This document shows positions 10,940 to 19,243 of a stretch of DNA of 64,000 nt, piece by piece. This DNA is from JADLGL01 sp963667605 (GTDB lineage: Bacteria > Pseudomonadota > Alphaproteobacteria > Rhizobiales > Kaistiaceae). Every line of letters begins with the position of its first letter. The stretch's first letter is position 1. The notes beneath the pieces were generated by a model. That model searched no databases, was not told the DNA's origin, and worked only from the letters and a program-made list of their open reading frames with translations. A program made the position numbers and the translations under genes. The stretch is from positions 930,001 through 994,000 of the forward strand of contig CAXXUZ010000003.1 of the NCBI GenBank assembly GCA_963667605.2, in the 5' to 3' direction.

Positions 10940-11647
10940 ATGCCCGCCACACGACGCGAGATTATTTTCGACACCGAAACGACCGGCCTTGATATTCGTG
11001 TCGACCGGGTCATCGAGATCGGGTGCGTCGAGCTTATCAATCACATCCAGAGTGGCAAGATCTTTCAAATCTATATCAATCCGGAGCGTTCCATCTCGAT
11101 CGAGTCCTATCGTGTGCACGGTTTGTCGGAGGCGTTCCTTGCCGAGAAGCCGGTATTTGCCGACGCGATCGATGGCTTCGTCGCCTTTGCAGGCGATGAT
11201 CCGCTGATTGCCCACAACGCCGAATTCGATCTCGCGTTTCTCAACGCCCAGCTCAAGCGAATCGGGCGGCCCGGCCTCGACCCGGGTCGGGTTGTCGATT
11301 CTTTGGCGCTCGCCCGGCAGCGGCATCCTGCCGGCCCCAATTCGCTTGATGCCCTTTGTGCCCGTTATGGCATCGATAATAGCAACCGCTCGTTTCACGG
11401 CGCCTTGATCGACGCCTCGTTATTGGCGGAGGTCTACATCGAACTGATCGGTGGTCGTCAGGCGAGCCTGGGTCTCAGCGAGGTCGAGCACCAACGTCTG
11501 GGAGCAGCTGTTGCGCGTTTTTCAGGGAAGCCACGGCCGGTTCCGTTGTCCTCAAGGGTGAGCGACGAGGATCGTGTCGCACACAGTGCCTTTGTCGCCA
11601 GCCTCAAGCATGGCGGAATCTGGGCCGACTATGGCGCCGGCCGCTAA
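10940..11647 (+). CDS. dnaQ: DNA polymerase III epsilon subunit (proofreading exonuclease)
   Basis: 3'-5' exonuclease subunit of the replicative polymerase. The 235-residue protein has ExoI DTETTGLD from residue 11, ExoII HNAEFDLAFLN, and the ExoIII-epsilon motif with HGALIDASLLAEVY, so it belongs to the DEDDh class. It is the fourth gene of the maf-aroE-coaE-dnaQ operon and starts at an ATG two bases after coaE. It faces secB tail-to-tail with a 16-base gap and no obvious terminator. Confidence 0.95.
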   Translation: MPATRREIIFDTETTGLDIRVDRVIEIGCVELINHIQSGKIFQIYINPERSISIESYRVHGLSEAFLAEKPVFADAIDGFVAFAGDDPLIAHNAEFDLAFLNAQLKRIGRPGLDPGRVVDSLALARQRHPAGPNSLDALCARYGIDNSNRSFHGALIDASLLAEVYIELIGGRQASLGLSEVEHQRLGAAVARFSGKPRPVPLSSRVSDEDRVAHSAFVASLKHGGIWADYGAGR

Positions 11648-11663
11648 TCCGCCGGGGATCTCA

Positions 11664-12281
11664 TCAGCTAGCCGTTGGCGGCGGAGTAATATCGAGGCCC
11701 GGACCGGAACCCTCCACCTCGCGCCGCAGCCGCTCCCGATAAAGGGCGACAAAGTCGATTGGCTCAAGCAATAGCGGCGGGAACCCCCCACCCCGCGTTG
11801 CATCGGCCATGATCTGGCGTGCAAACGGAAAGAGGAGTCGCGGGCACTCGACCATGGCCAGGGCCCCCACCTGATTGTCAGGAACATTGGCAATGCGGAA
11901 GAGACCGGCATAATCGAGTTCGACGGCGAACAGCACCTTATCTTTATCGGCGTCCTTGCCGGTGGCTTCTAGCTTGAGCGAAACCTCGAGGTCCGACTTC
12001 GTCATCCGATTGACGTGCACATTGATGCGAACATCGATTTTCGGTGGACTTGACCGCTGTGTCAGAGAGTTCGGAGCGTCCGGATTTTCGAACGAGAGGT
12101 CCTTCACATATTGGGCCATCACGTTCATTCGCGGCAGCGTGGGATCCTGCGCCGCCGGTGCCCCGGTTACCCGAGGCGGGGCTTCACCGGAGAATCCCGG
12201 GGCGTCACCGCCATTGGCAGATTTGCTCGTGCCGTTGTCACCTCCCTCGGCCTTGGCGGCCTTCTTGTCATCGTCCGCCAT
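11664..12281 (-). CDS. secB: Protein-export chaperone SecB
   Basis: Cytoplasmic tetrameric chaperone that keeps preproteins unfolded and delivers them to SecA. The 205-residue reading is longer than the usual 150-170 residues because of a charged, low-complexity N-terminal tail of about 45 residues. The conserved core starts at MNVMAQYVKDLSFENPD and continues through INVHVNR, LLFPFARQI and FPPLLLEPIDFVALY. The ATG at 12281 is assumed; a start nearer the core would remove the tail. It lies downstream of fxsA on the same strand. Confidence 0.94.
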   Translation of the reverse strand: MADDDKKAAKAEGGDNGTSKSANGGDAPGFSGEAPPRVTGAPAAQDPTLPRMNVMAQYVKDLSFENPDAPNSLTQRSSPPKIDVRINVHVNRMTKSDLEVSLKLEATGKDADKDKVLFAVELDYAGLFRIANVPDNQVGALAMVECPRLLFPFARQIMADATRGGGFPPLLLEPIDFVALYRERLRREVEGSGPGLDITPPPTAS

Positions 12282-12384
12282 GATTCAACACCTCTCAACG
12301 CCCGGCCACCGGCTCCCATAATCGAGGCGGTGGCTAACACGCCTGTCTGGGTGAGACAAGCAAGGACCAAGGAGGCCGGCGAGC

Positions 12385-12867
12385 TCACCCTTGCGAATCC
12401 CTCGGGTCCTCCCGCGGAGGTTTGGCCACGACATCGATCACCGAATCGTAGTCAGCGCCGCCGTCGCCGGCGTCGGGCCACCGCGCCCAGCTGCCGCTAA
12501 GATGCGCGAAGAAGAACGGCGCGGCCACTCGCCACACCCAATCACGAAACGCCGGGACAAACAAAAGAAACCCAACCGCGTCGGTAACGAAACCTGGAGT
12601 GAGTAACATTACACCAGCGACGATCACCAGGACGCCATGGGCCATGGCTCGGGCCGGCATTCGCCCAGCGTTCACGTCTTCGCGAATACGGGCCAGCAGC
12701 TCGAAGCCTTGCCGACGCAGTAGCATTGTGCCGATAATGGCCGTGACGAGGATCAGCAGCAGCGTCCAGCCGATGCCGATGCGACCTCCAACCAATATGA
12801 ACACCGCGATCTCGAGGATCGGGACCGCGAGCAACACTATCGGCAGGATGCGTATTGGCATTCGCAA
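12385..12867 (-). CDS. fxsA: FxsA family membrane protein
   Basis: A 160-residue cytoplasmic-membrane protein of the FxsA family, known from F-plasmid exclusion of phage T7, with the general role unknown. Predicted helices cover roughly residues 6-28, 32-50 and 75-110. The family block IGIGWTLLLILVTAIIG is followed by LLRRQGFELLARI, and the C-terminal cytoplasmic tail is variable. secB-fxsA followed by a divergent Tim44-like gene is common in alphaproteobacteria, supporting the call. Confidence 0.88.
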   Translation of the reverse strand: MRMPIRILPIVLLAVPILEIAVFILVGGRIGIGWTLLLILVTAIIGTMLLRRQGFELLARIREDVNAGRMPARAMAHGVLVIVAGVMLLTPGFVTDAVGFLLFVPAFRDWVWRVAAPFFFAHLSGSWARWPDAGDGGADYDSVIDVVAKPPREDPRDSQG

Positions 12868-13004
12868 GAAGCCCCTATGCTGCTAAGGCTGATTCCCGGC
12901 AGGGGTGGATTGGCCGCCCGACCACGCTTAGATAGTAAGTGTTGTCGGTTTTAGCACCCTTCTGGCGCAGCGTGTTCGCAAGTCCTCGATCGGAACTCCA
13001 CTGA

Positions 13005-13727
13005 ATGAACGGCTCTGACAATATCCTCACGATCATTTTCCTGGCGCTGGCAATCGTCATTTTCATCCGATTGCGAAGCGTTCTTGGTCGCCGCACTGGC
13101 AATGAGCGTGGGCCTTTCGACCCCTATGCGCGGTCCGATCGAGGCGGGGAGCAGGACGACAAGGTGATCGCCTTGCCACCTCGGCAGGGCGGAGAGACCG
13201 AGCCGCCAGCTACCTCGCAGGAGAGCGCGGTGGATATCGAAACCCGGGTCAAAGCCGTGGCTGCGCCCGGGAGCGCTGTCGGCAAAGGCTTGAAGGAATT
13301 GATCATCGCCGATCCGTCATTCGATCCTACAGCCTTCGTCGATGGTGCCAAGATGGCCTACGAGATGGTCGTCACGGCGTTCGCCGAGGGCGACCGGCGG
13401 ACATTGCGGCAATTGCTGTCGAGCGATGTTAATGATGGATTCGTTGCCGCCATTTCCGAACGCGAAAACCGCGAGGAGACGATTGAGTTCAAATTCGTCG
13501 GCGTCAACAAGGTCGAAGTGACAGACGTTTCGATCCGGGCCGGCAACGCGCAGGTGACCGTCCGCTTTGTCTCGGAGCTGATTTCGACGACGCGCGACAA
13601 GGATGGCAAGATCGTCGATGGCGACGCTAATAAGCTCAGCGAGGTCACCGATAGGTGGACGTTCTCACGCGCGGTTGCGGCAGGCGATCCGAACTGGAAA
13701 CTGGCAGCAACCGAGTCGGTCGAATAG
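13005..13727 (+). CDS. Tim44/TimA-like membrane-anchored protein
   Basis: A 240-residue protein with one N-terminal transmembrane helix (about residues 7-22), a charged linker, and a C-terminal Tim44-like domain of the NTF2-like fold (from about residue 100). It resembles bacterial TimA proteins related to mitochondrial Tim44. The exact role is unproven; association with the inner membrane and protein translocation or assembly has been proposed. It is divergent from fxsA across about 137 bases that must hold both promoters. The ATG at 13005 places the helix correctly. Confidence 0.88.
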   Translation: MNGSDNILTIIFLALAIVIFIRLRSVLGRRTGNERGPFDPYARSDRGGEQDDKVIALPPRQGGETEPPATSQESAVDIETRVKAVAAPGSAVGKGLKELIIADPSFDPTAFVDGAKMAYEMVVTAFAEGDRRTLRQLLSSDVNDGFVAAISERENREETIEFKFVGVNKVEVTDVSIRAGNAQVTVRFVSELISTTRDKDGKIVDGDANKLSEVTDRWTFSRAVAAGDPNWKLAATESVE

Positions 13728-13791
13728 CCGGCCGCCATCCCCGTGACGGCCAATCGCTACAGATCGGGCTCATTTCACGATAGTACGATTG

Positions 13792-14337
13792 ATGGCAACT
13801 GGACGGCGATCGCTATCGGGCGAAGAGGCAGTGTTGTGGGAGAAGGTGGCGCGAACCGCCAAGCCGCTGCGGCGGCCGGGCTTTCAGGCCGGTAAGTTTC
13901 CCGCGACCGACAAGAAGTCTCACGCGGCTGAACCGAAGGCCAAGTCTCAGAGCGCTGCGACTGCTCCCTCAACGGTACCGAAGACACGGTATCGTCACGA
14001 GCCGACGCCGATTGACCGCCGCACCGCTCGTAGGATCGCTCGCGGCTCGATCGTCCTCGATGCCCGAATTGATCTTCATGGCGACCATCAGTCAGAGGCC
14101 TTCGAGCGCTTGTACCGGTTTTTGGCCGCGACCCAGGCCGACGGCGGTCGTCTCGTTCTGGTGATCACCGGCAAGGGTGGTCCGGGCTATGGCGATCGTG
14201 GCGTCCTCAGGCGGTCAGTGCCGCATTGGCTGGCATCGGCTCGATTTCGGCTGCTGGTAAGCGGCTTCGATCAAGCGCATCGGGCTCATGGCGGCACCGG
14301 CGCGTTCTATGTTCGGATCAGGCGGATCGTCGGCTAA
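13792..14337 (+). CDS. Smr domain protein
   Basis: A 181-residue protein with a disordered basic N-terminus and a C-terminal Smr domain (about residues 95-180), the nuclease-like fold found in the MutS2 C-terminus and YdaL. Family motifs are DLHGDHQSEAFERL, VLVITGKGGPGYG and HGGTGAFYVRIRR. A nicking or ribosome-rescue role is known for some members but not established for this type. The ATG at 13792 is preferred over the adjacent TTG. The stop overlaps the convergent hslU stop by four bases. Confidence 0.9.
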   Translation: MATGRRSLSGEEAVLWEKVARTAKPLRRPGFQAGKFPATDKKSHAAEPKAKSQSAATAPSTVPKTRYRHEPTPIDRRTARRIARGSIVLDARIDLHGDHQSEAFERLYRFLAATQADGGRLVLVITGKGGPGYGDRGVLRRSVPHWLASARFRLLVSGFDQAHRAHGGTGAFYVRIRRIVG

Positions 14338-15707
14338 AGGATGAACCGACTGAGATCGGTGTTCCGCGCTAGATCGCCAATCTGCTTCTCGACATAGGCG
14401 GCGTCGATCGCCAGCGTCTCGCCGGCCTGATCCGGAGCGGTGAAGCTGATATCGTCGAGGATGCGTTCCATCACCGTCTGCAGCCGGCGGGCGCCGATAT
14501 TCTCGATCGCCGAGTTAATATCGACAGCGATCTGCGCGATCGACTCAATCGCGTCGTCGGCGAAGTTCAGCGTCACGCCCTCGGTGTCCATCAAGGCCAC
14601 ATATTGCTTGATCAAGCTGGCCTCCGTCTCTGTCAGGATACGACGGAAATCGTCCTTGGTCAGGGCCCGGAGTTCGACCCGAATCGGCAGTCGACCCTGC
14701 AATTCCGGCAACAAATCAGAGGGCTTGGCGACATGGAAGGCGCCGGAAGCGATGAATAATATGTGGTCGGTCTTTACCGGGCCATGCTTGGTCGCGACCG
14801 TTGTTCCTTCGATCAAAGGCAACAGGTCGCGCTGCACCCCCTCGCGGGAAACATCGCCGCCATAGCGGCCCTCCCGGGCGCAGATCTTGTCGATCTCGTC
14901 GAGGAAGACGATACCGTCATTTTCCACCGCCGCGATCGCTTCGGCGACCACAGCGTCGTCGTCGAGCAGCTTGTCGGATTCCTCTGCGATCAAGACATCG
15001 TGCGCATCGCGGACGGTCACCTTGCGTGTCTTGGTCCGGTTGCCAAAGGCCTTGCCAAGCATTTCGTTGATGTTCATCACGCCGACGGTCGCGCCGGGCA
15101 TACCGGGAACGTCGATCGACGGCATGCCACCGGTGTCGCGCACCTGAATCTCGATTTCTTTGTCGTCGAGGTCGCCCGCGCGCAGCTTCTTGCGAAACGC
15201 ATCCCGTGTTGCCGGGCTGGCGGCGCCGCCGACCAGGGCATCAAGCGCCCGTTCCTCGGCGGCCAGCTCGGCCCGCGCGGTGACATCCTTCCGCTTCTTG
15301 GCGCGGACCAGCCCGATTCCGATCTCGACTAAGTCGCGGACGATTTGCTCTACGTCGCGGCCAACATAGCCTACTTCGGTGAATTTAGTCGCCTCCACTT
15401 TCATGAACGGCGCTCCGGCAAGCTTGGCTAGCCGCCGCGAAATCTCGGTCTTGCCGACCCCGGTCGGACCGATCATCAAAATGTTTTTCGGCAGCACCTC
15501 TTCGCGCAGCGAGCCCTTCAATTGCTGCCGTCGCCAACGATTGCGAAGCGCGATCGCCACAGCGCGCTTGGCGTCATTCTGACCGATAATATACCGGTCG
15601 AGTTCGGAGACGATTTCCCGTGGCGAGAATTGCGATACGGTAATGCTGCCCTCGGATTTGGGTTCCGGTCTCGGAGCTGGCTTGGCCGCTGCGACTGTTG
15701 GAGTCAT
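14334..15707 (-). CDS. hslU: ATP-dependent protease ATPase subunit HslU
   Basis: AAA+ unfoldase that feeds substrates to the HslV peptidase. The 457-residue protein has Walker A GPTGVGKT at residues 80-87, the substrate-pore region TKFTEVGYVGRDVE, Walker B GIVFLDEIDKI, and the C-terminal NIGARRLQTVMERILDDISF with sensor-2. About 20 extra N-terminal residues precede the conserved SPREIVSELDRYIIGQ. The start overlaps the hslV stop by four bases, so hslV and hslU are translationally coupled. Confidence 0.97.
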   Translation of the reverse strand: MTPTVAAAKPAPRPEPKSEGSITVSQFSPREIVSELDRYIIGQNDAKRAVAIALRNRWRRQQLKGSLREEVLPKNILMIGPTGVGKTEISRRLAKLAGAPFMKVEATKFTEVGYVGRDVEQIVRDLVEIGIGLVRAKKRKDVTARAELAAEERALDALVGGAASPATRDAFRKKLRAGDLDDKEIEIQVRDTGGMPSIDVPGMPGATVGVMNINEMLGKAFGNRTKTRKVTVRDAHDVLIAEESDKLLDDDAVVAEAIAAVENDGIVFLDEIDKICAREGRYGGDVSREGVQRDLLPLIEGTTVATKHGPVKTDHILFIASGAFHVAKPSDLLPELQGRLPIRVELRALTKDDFRRILTETEASLIKQYVALMDTEGVTLNFADDAIESIAQIAVDINSAIENIGARRLQTVMERILDDISFTAPDQAGETLAIDAAYVEKQIGDLARNTDLSRFIL

Positions 15708-16264
15708 GTTTCCGTCTCCAAATATTCCAAAGTGACATTGTCGTTGGTGTAAACGCAGATCTCGGAAGCAATCTCCATCGCCCTGCGGGCGATCGCCTCG
15801 GCGTCCAAATCGGACTCGATGAGAGCCTTGGCGGCAGCCAGAGCATAGTTGCCGCCGGAACCGATTCCGGCAACGCCGCCCTCCGGCTCAAGCACGTCGC
15901 CGGTGCCGGTCAGCACCAATGTGGTGCCCTTGTCGGCGACAATCATCATCGCCTCGAGTCTTCTTAGATAGCGATCGGTACGCCAATCCTTGGCGAGTTC
16001 GACACAAGCTCGCGTTAGTTGATCGGGGTATTGTTCGAGTTTGGTTTCAAGCCGCTCGAGCAAGGTGAAGGCGTCCGCTGTTGCACCGGCGAAGCCTGCG
16101 ATCACGGGGCCCTTGCCGACCGGCCGGACCTTGCGGGCATTGTGTTTGATCACCGTCTGACCGACCGAAACCTGTCCGTCGCCGGCGATGACCACTTTGT
16201 CGCCCTTTCGGATCGAGACAATGGTGGTTCCTTCCCAGCCCGGCCCTTGGGTCGGCGCCATCAT
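15704..16264 (-). CDS. hslV: ATP-dependent protease proteolytic subunit HslV
   Basis: Threonine peptidase of the HslVU protease. The 186-residue precursor has a 12-residue propeptide ending in Gly before the catalytic TT pair at residues 13-14, followed by the family blocks GDGQVSVGQTVIKHNARKVR, GFAGATADAFTLLERLE and GIGSGGNYALAAA. Start ATGs lie at 16264 and 16261 in an ATGATG that overlaps the stop of the small membrane protein upstream. The operon order is small membrane gene-hslV-hslU. Confidence 0.97.
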   Translation of the reverse strand: MMAPTQGPGWEGTTIVSIRKGDKVVIAGDGQVSVGQTVIKHNARKVRPVGKGPVIAGFAGATADAFTLLERLETKLEQYPDQLTRACVELAKDWRTDRYLRRLEAMMIVADKGTTLVLTGTGDVLEPEGGVAGIGSGGNYALAAAKALIESDLDAEAIARRAMEIASEICVYTNDNVTLEYLETET

Positions 16265-16461
16265 GCGTCGGCTCCAGCAAGCGGTTCATCGCGCCCTGAC
16301 AATGCCGCCAGAATCAGCGTCGATGGCGGGAACAACGCAGCCGTCAACATCCAGGCAGTGACGGCCCGGTTCTTTGATTGCGCAAGCTTTTGGGCGGAGA
16401 AGACCGCGACTACCGTCGCGGCAAGAACAACTACAAAAAGGGCCGGCAAGGCACCCTCCAT
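16261..16461 (-). CDS. Small single- or two-pass membrane protein of unknown function
   Basis: A 66-residue protein starting at the ATG at 16461. It has a hydrophobic helix at about residues 5-23 and a second weaker hydrophobic stretch at about 33-52, separated by a basic loop. Its stop overlaps the hslV start, so it would be translated just ahead of the protease. I do not recognise the family. The coupling to hslV supports it being a real gene, but an upstream start at 16512 (83 residues) cannot be excluded. Confidence 0.55.
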   Translation of the reverse strand: MEGALPALFVVVLAATVVAVFSAQKLAQSKNRAVTAWMLTAALFPPSTLILAALSGRDEPLAGADA

Positions 16462-16563
16462 TTTGTGTCCGAGCCGGCCCTCACATCGAGGCACCGGGCG
16501 GCGATCGATCACCAGATGTAGGCAGGACAGTCGTGAATGGGAAGGGGTGAGAGGGCTCGCCGG

Positions 16564-17304
16564 TCAGATGCGCTTCAAAGCCGTCTTGGCGGCGTCGGCT
16601 CCGACGATCGTGATGTCCCGGCCGACGGCCCATCTGAAACGCGCTCGTGGCCAGCGAATTTTGGGTCTGAGATCCAGTATTCTCGCCCTGCCGGCCGCGA
16701 CGGCGCGGATATGGTCCTTCCAATCATTGTGGAGCTGGTCGATCCAATCACTCCGGCCGTAGGCTTGGAAGATCTCCCATTGGCGCGACTGGAACGTTGC
16801 TCGAAATTCGGCCCAACGCCGGGCCACCACGTCCTGTCGAAGGAGACCCTCGCGAAACTTCGGCGGCAGGTGACCGACGGTCCTGACAAAAAGCCAAGAT
16901 GGACTGATCCCCGGCACGGGGCGCTGCGTTTCTCGGCCTCCGGCCAATCGCAAATGGCCCACGCCATGTTGTTTGGCCAGACGAGCCGCGGAAGGCCTCA
17001 GATTCACCACCGTTACCTGTTTTGCATGCTCCAAGAAACGCAAGACCGGATCCCGTGCAAAGCCCTTGAACTTCAGCCATCGCATGAGGTCGTAGTGCAG
17101 CAGCAGCCGTGTCCCCCGCGCGGCTGACTCTTCGATCGCCGCGATATCCTCTGCGCCATGTACACGCCAGCCATCGCCGACGACGGGTAGATGTGTTGCT
17201 ACCTGCCGAGGGAGCCGCCGCGCCAGTAAATCCTGGATGAAAGTTGTCTTCCCGGCCGCCTGCGCGCCGGCAATGACGACCAAGTGGTCGATACGCGTGA
17301 CCAT
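16564..17304 (-). CDS. P-loop NTPase of unknown function
   Basis: A 246-residue protein with a clear Walker A loop, GAQAAGKTT, at residues 13-21 after a hydrophobic strand (LVVIAGAQ). A plausible DxxR-type segment HYDLMRWLKFKG and a basic Arg/Lys-rich C-terminus follow. It resembles nucleotide or small-molecule kinases and sulfotransferase-like P-loop proteins in outline, but I cannot assign it. It is divergent from hisB across about 120 bases and is followed by the hslVU operon on the same strand. Confidence 0.75.
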   Translation of the reverse strand: MVTRIDHLVVIAGAQAAGKTTFIQDLLARRLPRQVATHLPVVGDGWRVHGAEDIAAIEESAARGTRLLLHYDLMRWLKFKGFARDPVLRFLEHAKQVTVVNLRPSAARLAKQHGVGHLRLAGGRETQRPVPGISPSWLFVRTVGHLPPKFREGLLRQDVVARRWAEFRATFQSRQWEIFQAYGRSDWIDQLHNDWKDHIRAVAAGRARILDLRPKIRWPRARFRWAVGRDITIVGADAAKTALKRI

Positions 17305-17427
17305 CAGCCTCCGACTCTACTCCGGCACGAAATCTGCGCCGACCCTTACGCTCAGTTTCGCGCGAACTGGCGCCATTGCGCAAGACCTGGTAGAGCGGCG
17401 CGGCAATCTCCGCTTCAAATTGCTTGG

Positions 17428-18036
17428 ATGGATGCGATGATGCGCAGCGCTGCAATTGAGCGCCGCACCAAGGAAACCGATATCGCCGTTAGCGTTGATC
17501 TCGACGGCACCGGCAAATCGGACGTCGCCACCGGTGTCGGCTTTCTCGACCACATGCTGGACCAACTCGCTCGTCATAGCTTGATCGACCTCAGCGTCAA
17601 GGCGCGGGGCGATTTACACATCGACCAGCACCACACGACCGAGGATGTCGGTATCGTCATCGGTCAGGCTGTTCGGCAAGCGCTGGGCGACATGCGCGGT
17701 ATCGTGCGCTACGCCGATGTTCATCTGCCGATGGACGAGACTCTGACCCGTTGCGCCATGGATGTGTCGGGCCGGCCACATCTGGTCTGGCTGGTATCGT
17801 TCTCGCGCTCGAAGATCGGTGAATTCGATACCGAATTGGTGCGCGAATTCTTCCAGGCTTTCGCACAGCACGCCGCGATCACGTTACATATCGAGAACCT
17901 CTATGGCGAGAACAGCCACCACATCGCCGAGACTTGCTTCAAGGCGCTGGCACGAGCGCTCCGAACGGCGCTGGCGATAGACCCGCGGCAACCAGATAGC
18001 GTGCCATCGACCAAGGGGTCGCTGGGCGAGGGCTGA
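17428..18036 (+). CDS. hisB: Imidazoleglycerol-phosphate dehydratase
   Basis: Dehydrates imidazole glycerol phosphate in histidine synthesis. The 202-residue monofunctional enzyme carries the Mn-binding His/Glu motifs DHMLDQLARHS, DQHHTTEDVGI and NSHHIAETCFKALA. There is no phosphatase domain. ATGs occur at 17428, 17437 and 17440; the conserved reading RRTKETDIAVSVDLDG follows shortly after. It is the first gene of the his block. A 57-base spacer with a tandem 12-mer separates it from hisH. Confidence 0.96.
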   Translation: MDAMMRSAAIERRTKETDIAVSVDLDGTGKSDVATGVGFLDHMLDQLARHSLIDLSVKARGDLHIDQHHTTEDVGIVIGQAVRQALGDMRGIVRYADVHLPMDETLTRCAMDVSGRPHLVWLVSFSRSKIGEFDTELVREFFQAFAQHAAITLHIENLYGENSHHIAETCFKALARALRTALAIDPRQPDSVPSTKGSLGEG

Positions 18037-18054
18037 CGCACGCCGCTTGAGGGC

Positions 18055-18078
18055 CTGGCCGAAATCCTGGCCGAAATC
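18055..18078. repeat. Tandem duplication of a 12-mer in the hisB-hisH spacer
   Basis: The 12-mer CTGGCCGAAATC occurs twice in direct, adjacent copies between hisB and the hisH start. It lies just upstream of the hisH TTG and could affect hisH translation initiation. No function is known. Confidence 0.6.
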
Positions 18079-18093
18079 ATGGATTGAGCAAGC

Positions 18094-18741
18094 TTGAGCA
18101 TAGCGATCATCGATTTTGGCGCTGGCAATTTGCGTTCAGCAGCCAAGGCGTTTGAACTGGCGGTACTGCGGACCGGCAGACCGCAACCGGTCACCGTCAC
18201 CAGCGACCCGGAGGTCGTTGCCGCAGCCGATCGGATCGTCTTGCCCGGCGACGGTGCCTTCCGCGATTGCCGGCACAATCTCGACTCGGTCTCCGGAATG
18301 ATCGAGGCGATCGACGCCGCAATCGACGCCGGCCATCCCTTTCTCGGCATTTGCGTAGGCATGCAGCTGCTCGCCGATCGCGGGCTGGAGCACGGCGACA
18401 CGAGGGGGCTCGGACGCATCCCCGGCGAGGTCGTGTCGATCGACCCGTCCGACCCGTCGCTGAAGGTGCCGCATATGGGTTGGAACACGCTCGACTCGAA
18501 GCGCCAACATCCGCTTCTGTCCGGCATCCCGCTCGGCCCGAATGGCCTTCACGCCTTCTTCCTTCATGCCTATGAGCTGGAGCCAGAGGAGGAAAGTGAC
18601 CTCGTTGCGACCGCCGAATATGGCGGCGAAGTGACCGCGATCGCCGCTCGGGACAATGTTGCCGGTACCCAGTTCCATCCCGAGAAGAGCCAGAAGCTTG
18701 GGCTAGCCCTGATTGAGAACTTCATCCGGTGGAGCCCCTGA
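18094..18741 (+). CDS. hisH: Imidazole glycerol phosphate synthase, glutamine amidotransferase subunit
   Basis: Class I glutaminase subunit that feeds ammonia to HisF. The 215-residue protein starts AIIDFGAGNLRS, has the nucleophile-elbow GICVGMQLL with the catalytic Cys, and the His/Glu pair in QFHPEKSQ near the C-terminus. The start is the TTG at 18094; no ATG precedes the conserved strand. A secreted SnoaL-like gene sits between this gene and hisA, which is unusual. Confidence 0.95.
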   Translation: MSIAIIDFGAGNLRSAAKAFELAVLRTGRPQPVTVTSDPEVVAAADRIVLPGDGAFRDCRHNLDSVSGMIEAIDAAIDAGHPFLGICVGMQLLADRGLEHGDTRGLGRIPGEVVSIDPSDPSLKVPHMGWNTLDSKRQHPLLSGIPLGPNGLHAFFLHAYELEPEEESDLVATAEYGGEVTAIAARDNVAGTQFHPEKSQKLGLALIENFIRWSP

Positions 18742-18772
18742 GCCACGATCGGAACAGTGAAGGAACGAGACC

Positions 18773-19237
18773 ATGAAACAGCGACTGACCGCCGGCCTTG
18801 CAATTATCGCCCTTGTCTTGTCGTCGGCCACCGCCGTGCTAGCGCAAACAGAGGACGAAATCCTTGCCGCGATGGCGCGTTGGTCAGAGGTCTACGCGAC
18901 CGCGACCGATGCGGCCGAGATGCTCGAGCTCTATCATTCAGACGCTGCGTTCTGGGGAACCGGGGCTCGCGTTCCGATGGTTGGCGCCGCCGAGTTCGCA
19001 CCTTATTTTCAAAGCCAGTTCGACGGCTTCACCAACCGCGCCCATGCTTTCGTCGAACCCGTGATCAGGTTCTACCGCGATGGCCGGGTGGCGACTTCGA
19101 CTGGGCTTTATCATTTCAACGTCACCCCGGTCGCTGGCGGTCCGCCGATCGAGGTGCTCTATCGCTTCAGCTTCAGCTATGTCCTGACCGATCGAGGCTG
19201 GCTGATCATTCAGCAGCATTCCTCGCAATTGCCCTGA
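18773..19237 (+). CDS. Secreted SnoaL/NTF2-like (DUF4440-type) protein
   Basis: A 154-residue protein with an N-terminal signal peptide (KQRLTAGLAIIALVLSS, cleavage near AVLAQ at residue 24) and a mature domain of about 130 residues resembling the NTF2-like SgcJ/DUF4440 group. Typical features are a helical start EDEILAAMARW, a strand pair, and FWGTGARVP. The role and ligand are unknown. It lies 31 bases after hisH and six before hisA on the same strand, so it is probably co-transcribed with histidine genes although an exported protein has no obvious role there. Confidence 0.75.
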   Translation: MKQRLTAGLAIIALVLSSATAVLAQTEDEILAAMARWSEVYATATDAAEMLELYHSDAAFWGTGARVPMVGAAEFAPYFQSQFDGFTNRAHAFVEPVIRFYRDGRVATSTGLYHFNVTPVAGGPPIEVLYRFSFSYVLTDRGWLIIQQHSSQLP

Positions 19238-19243
19238 CGCGAA

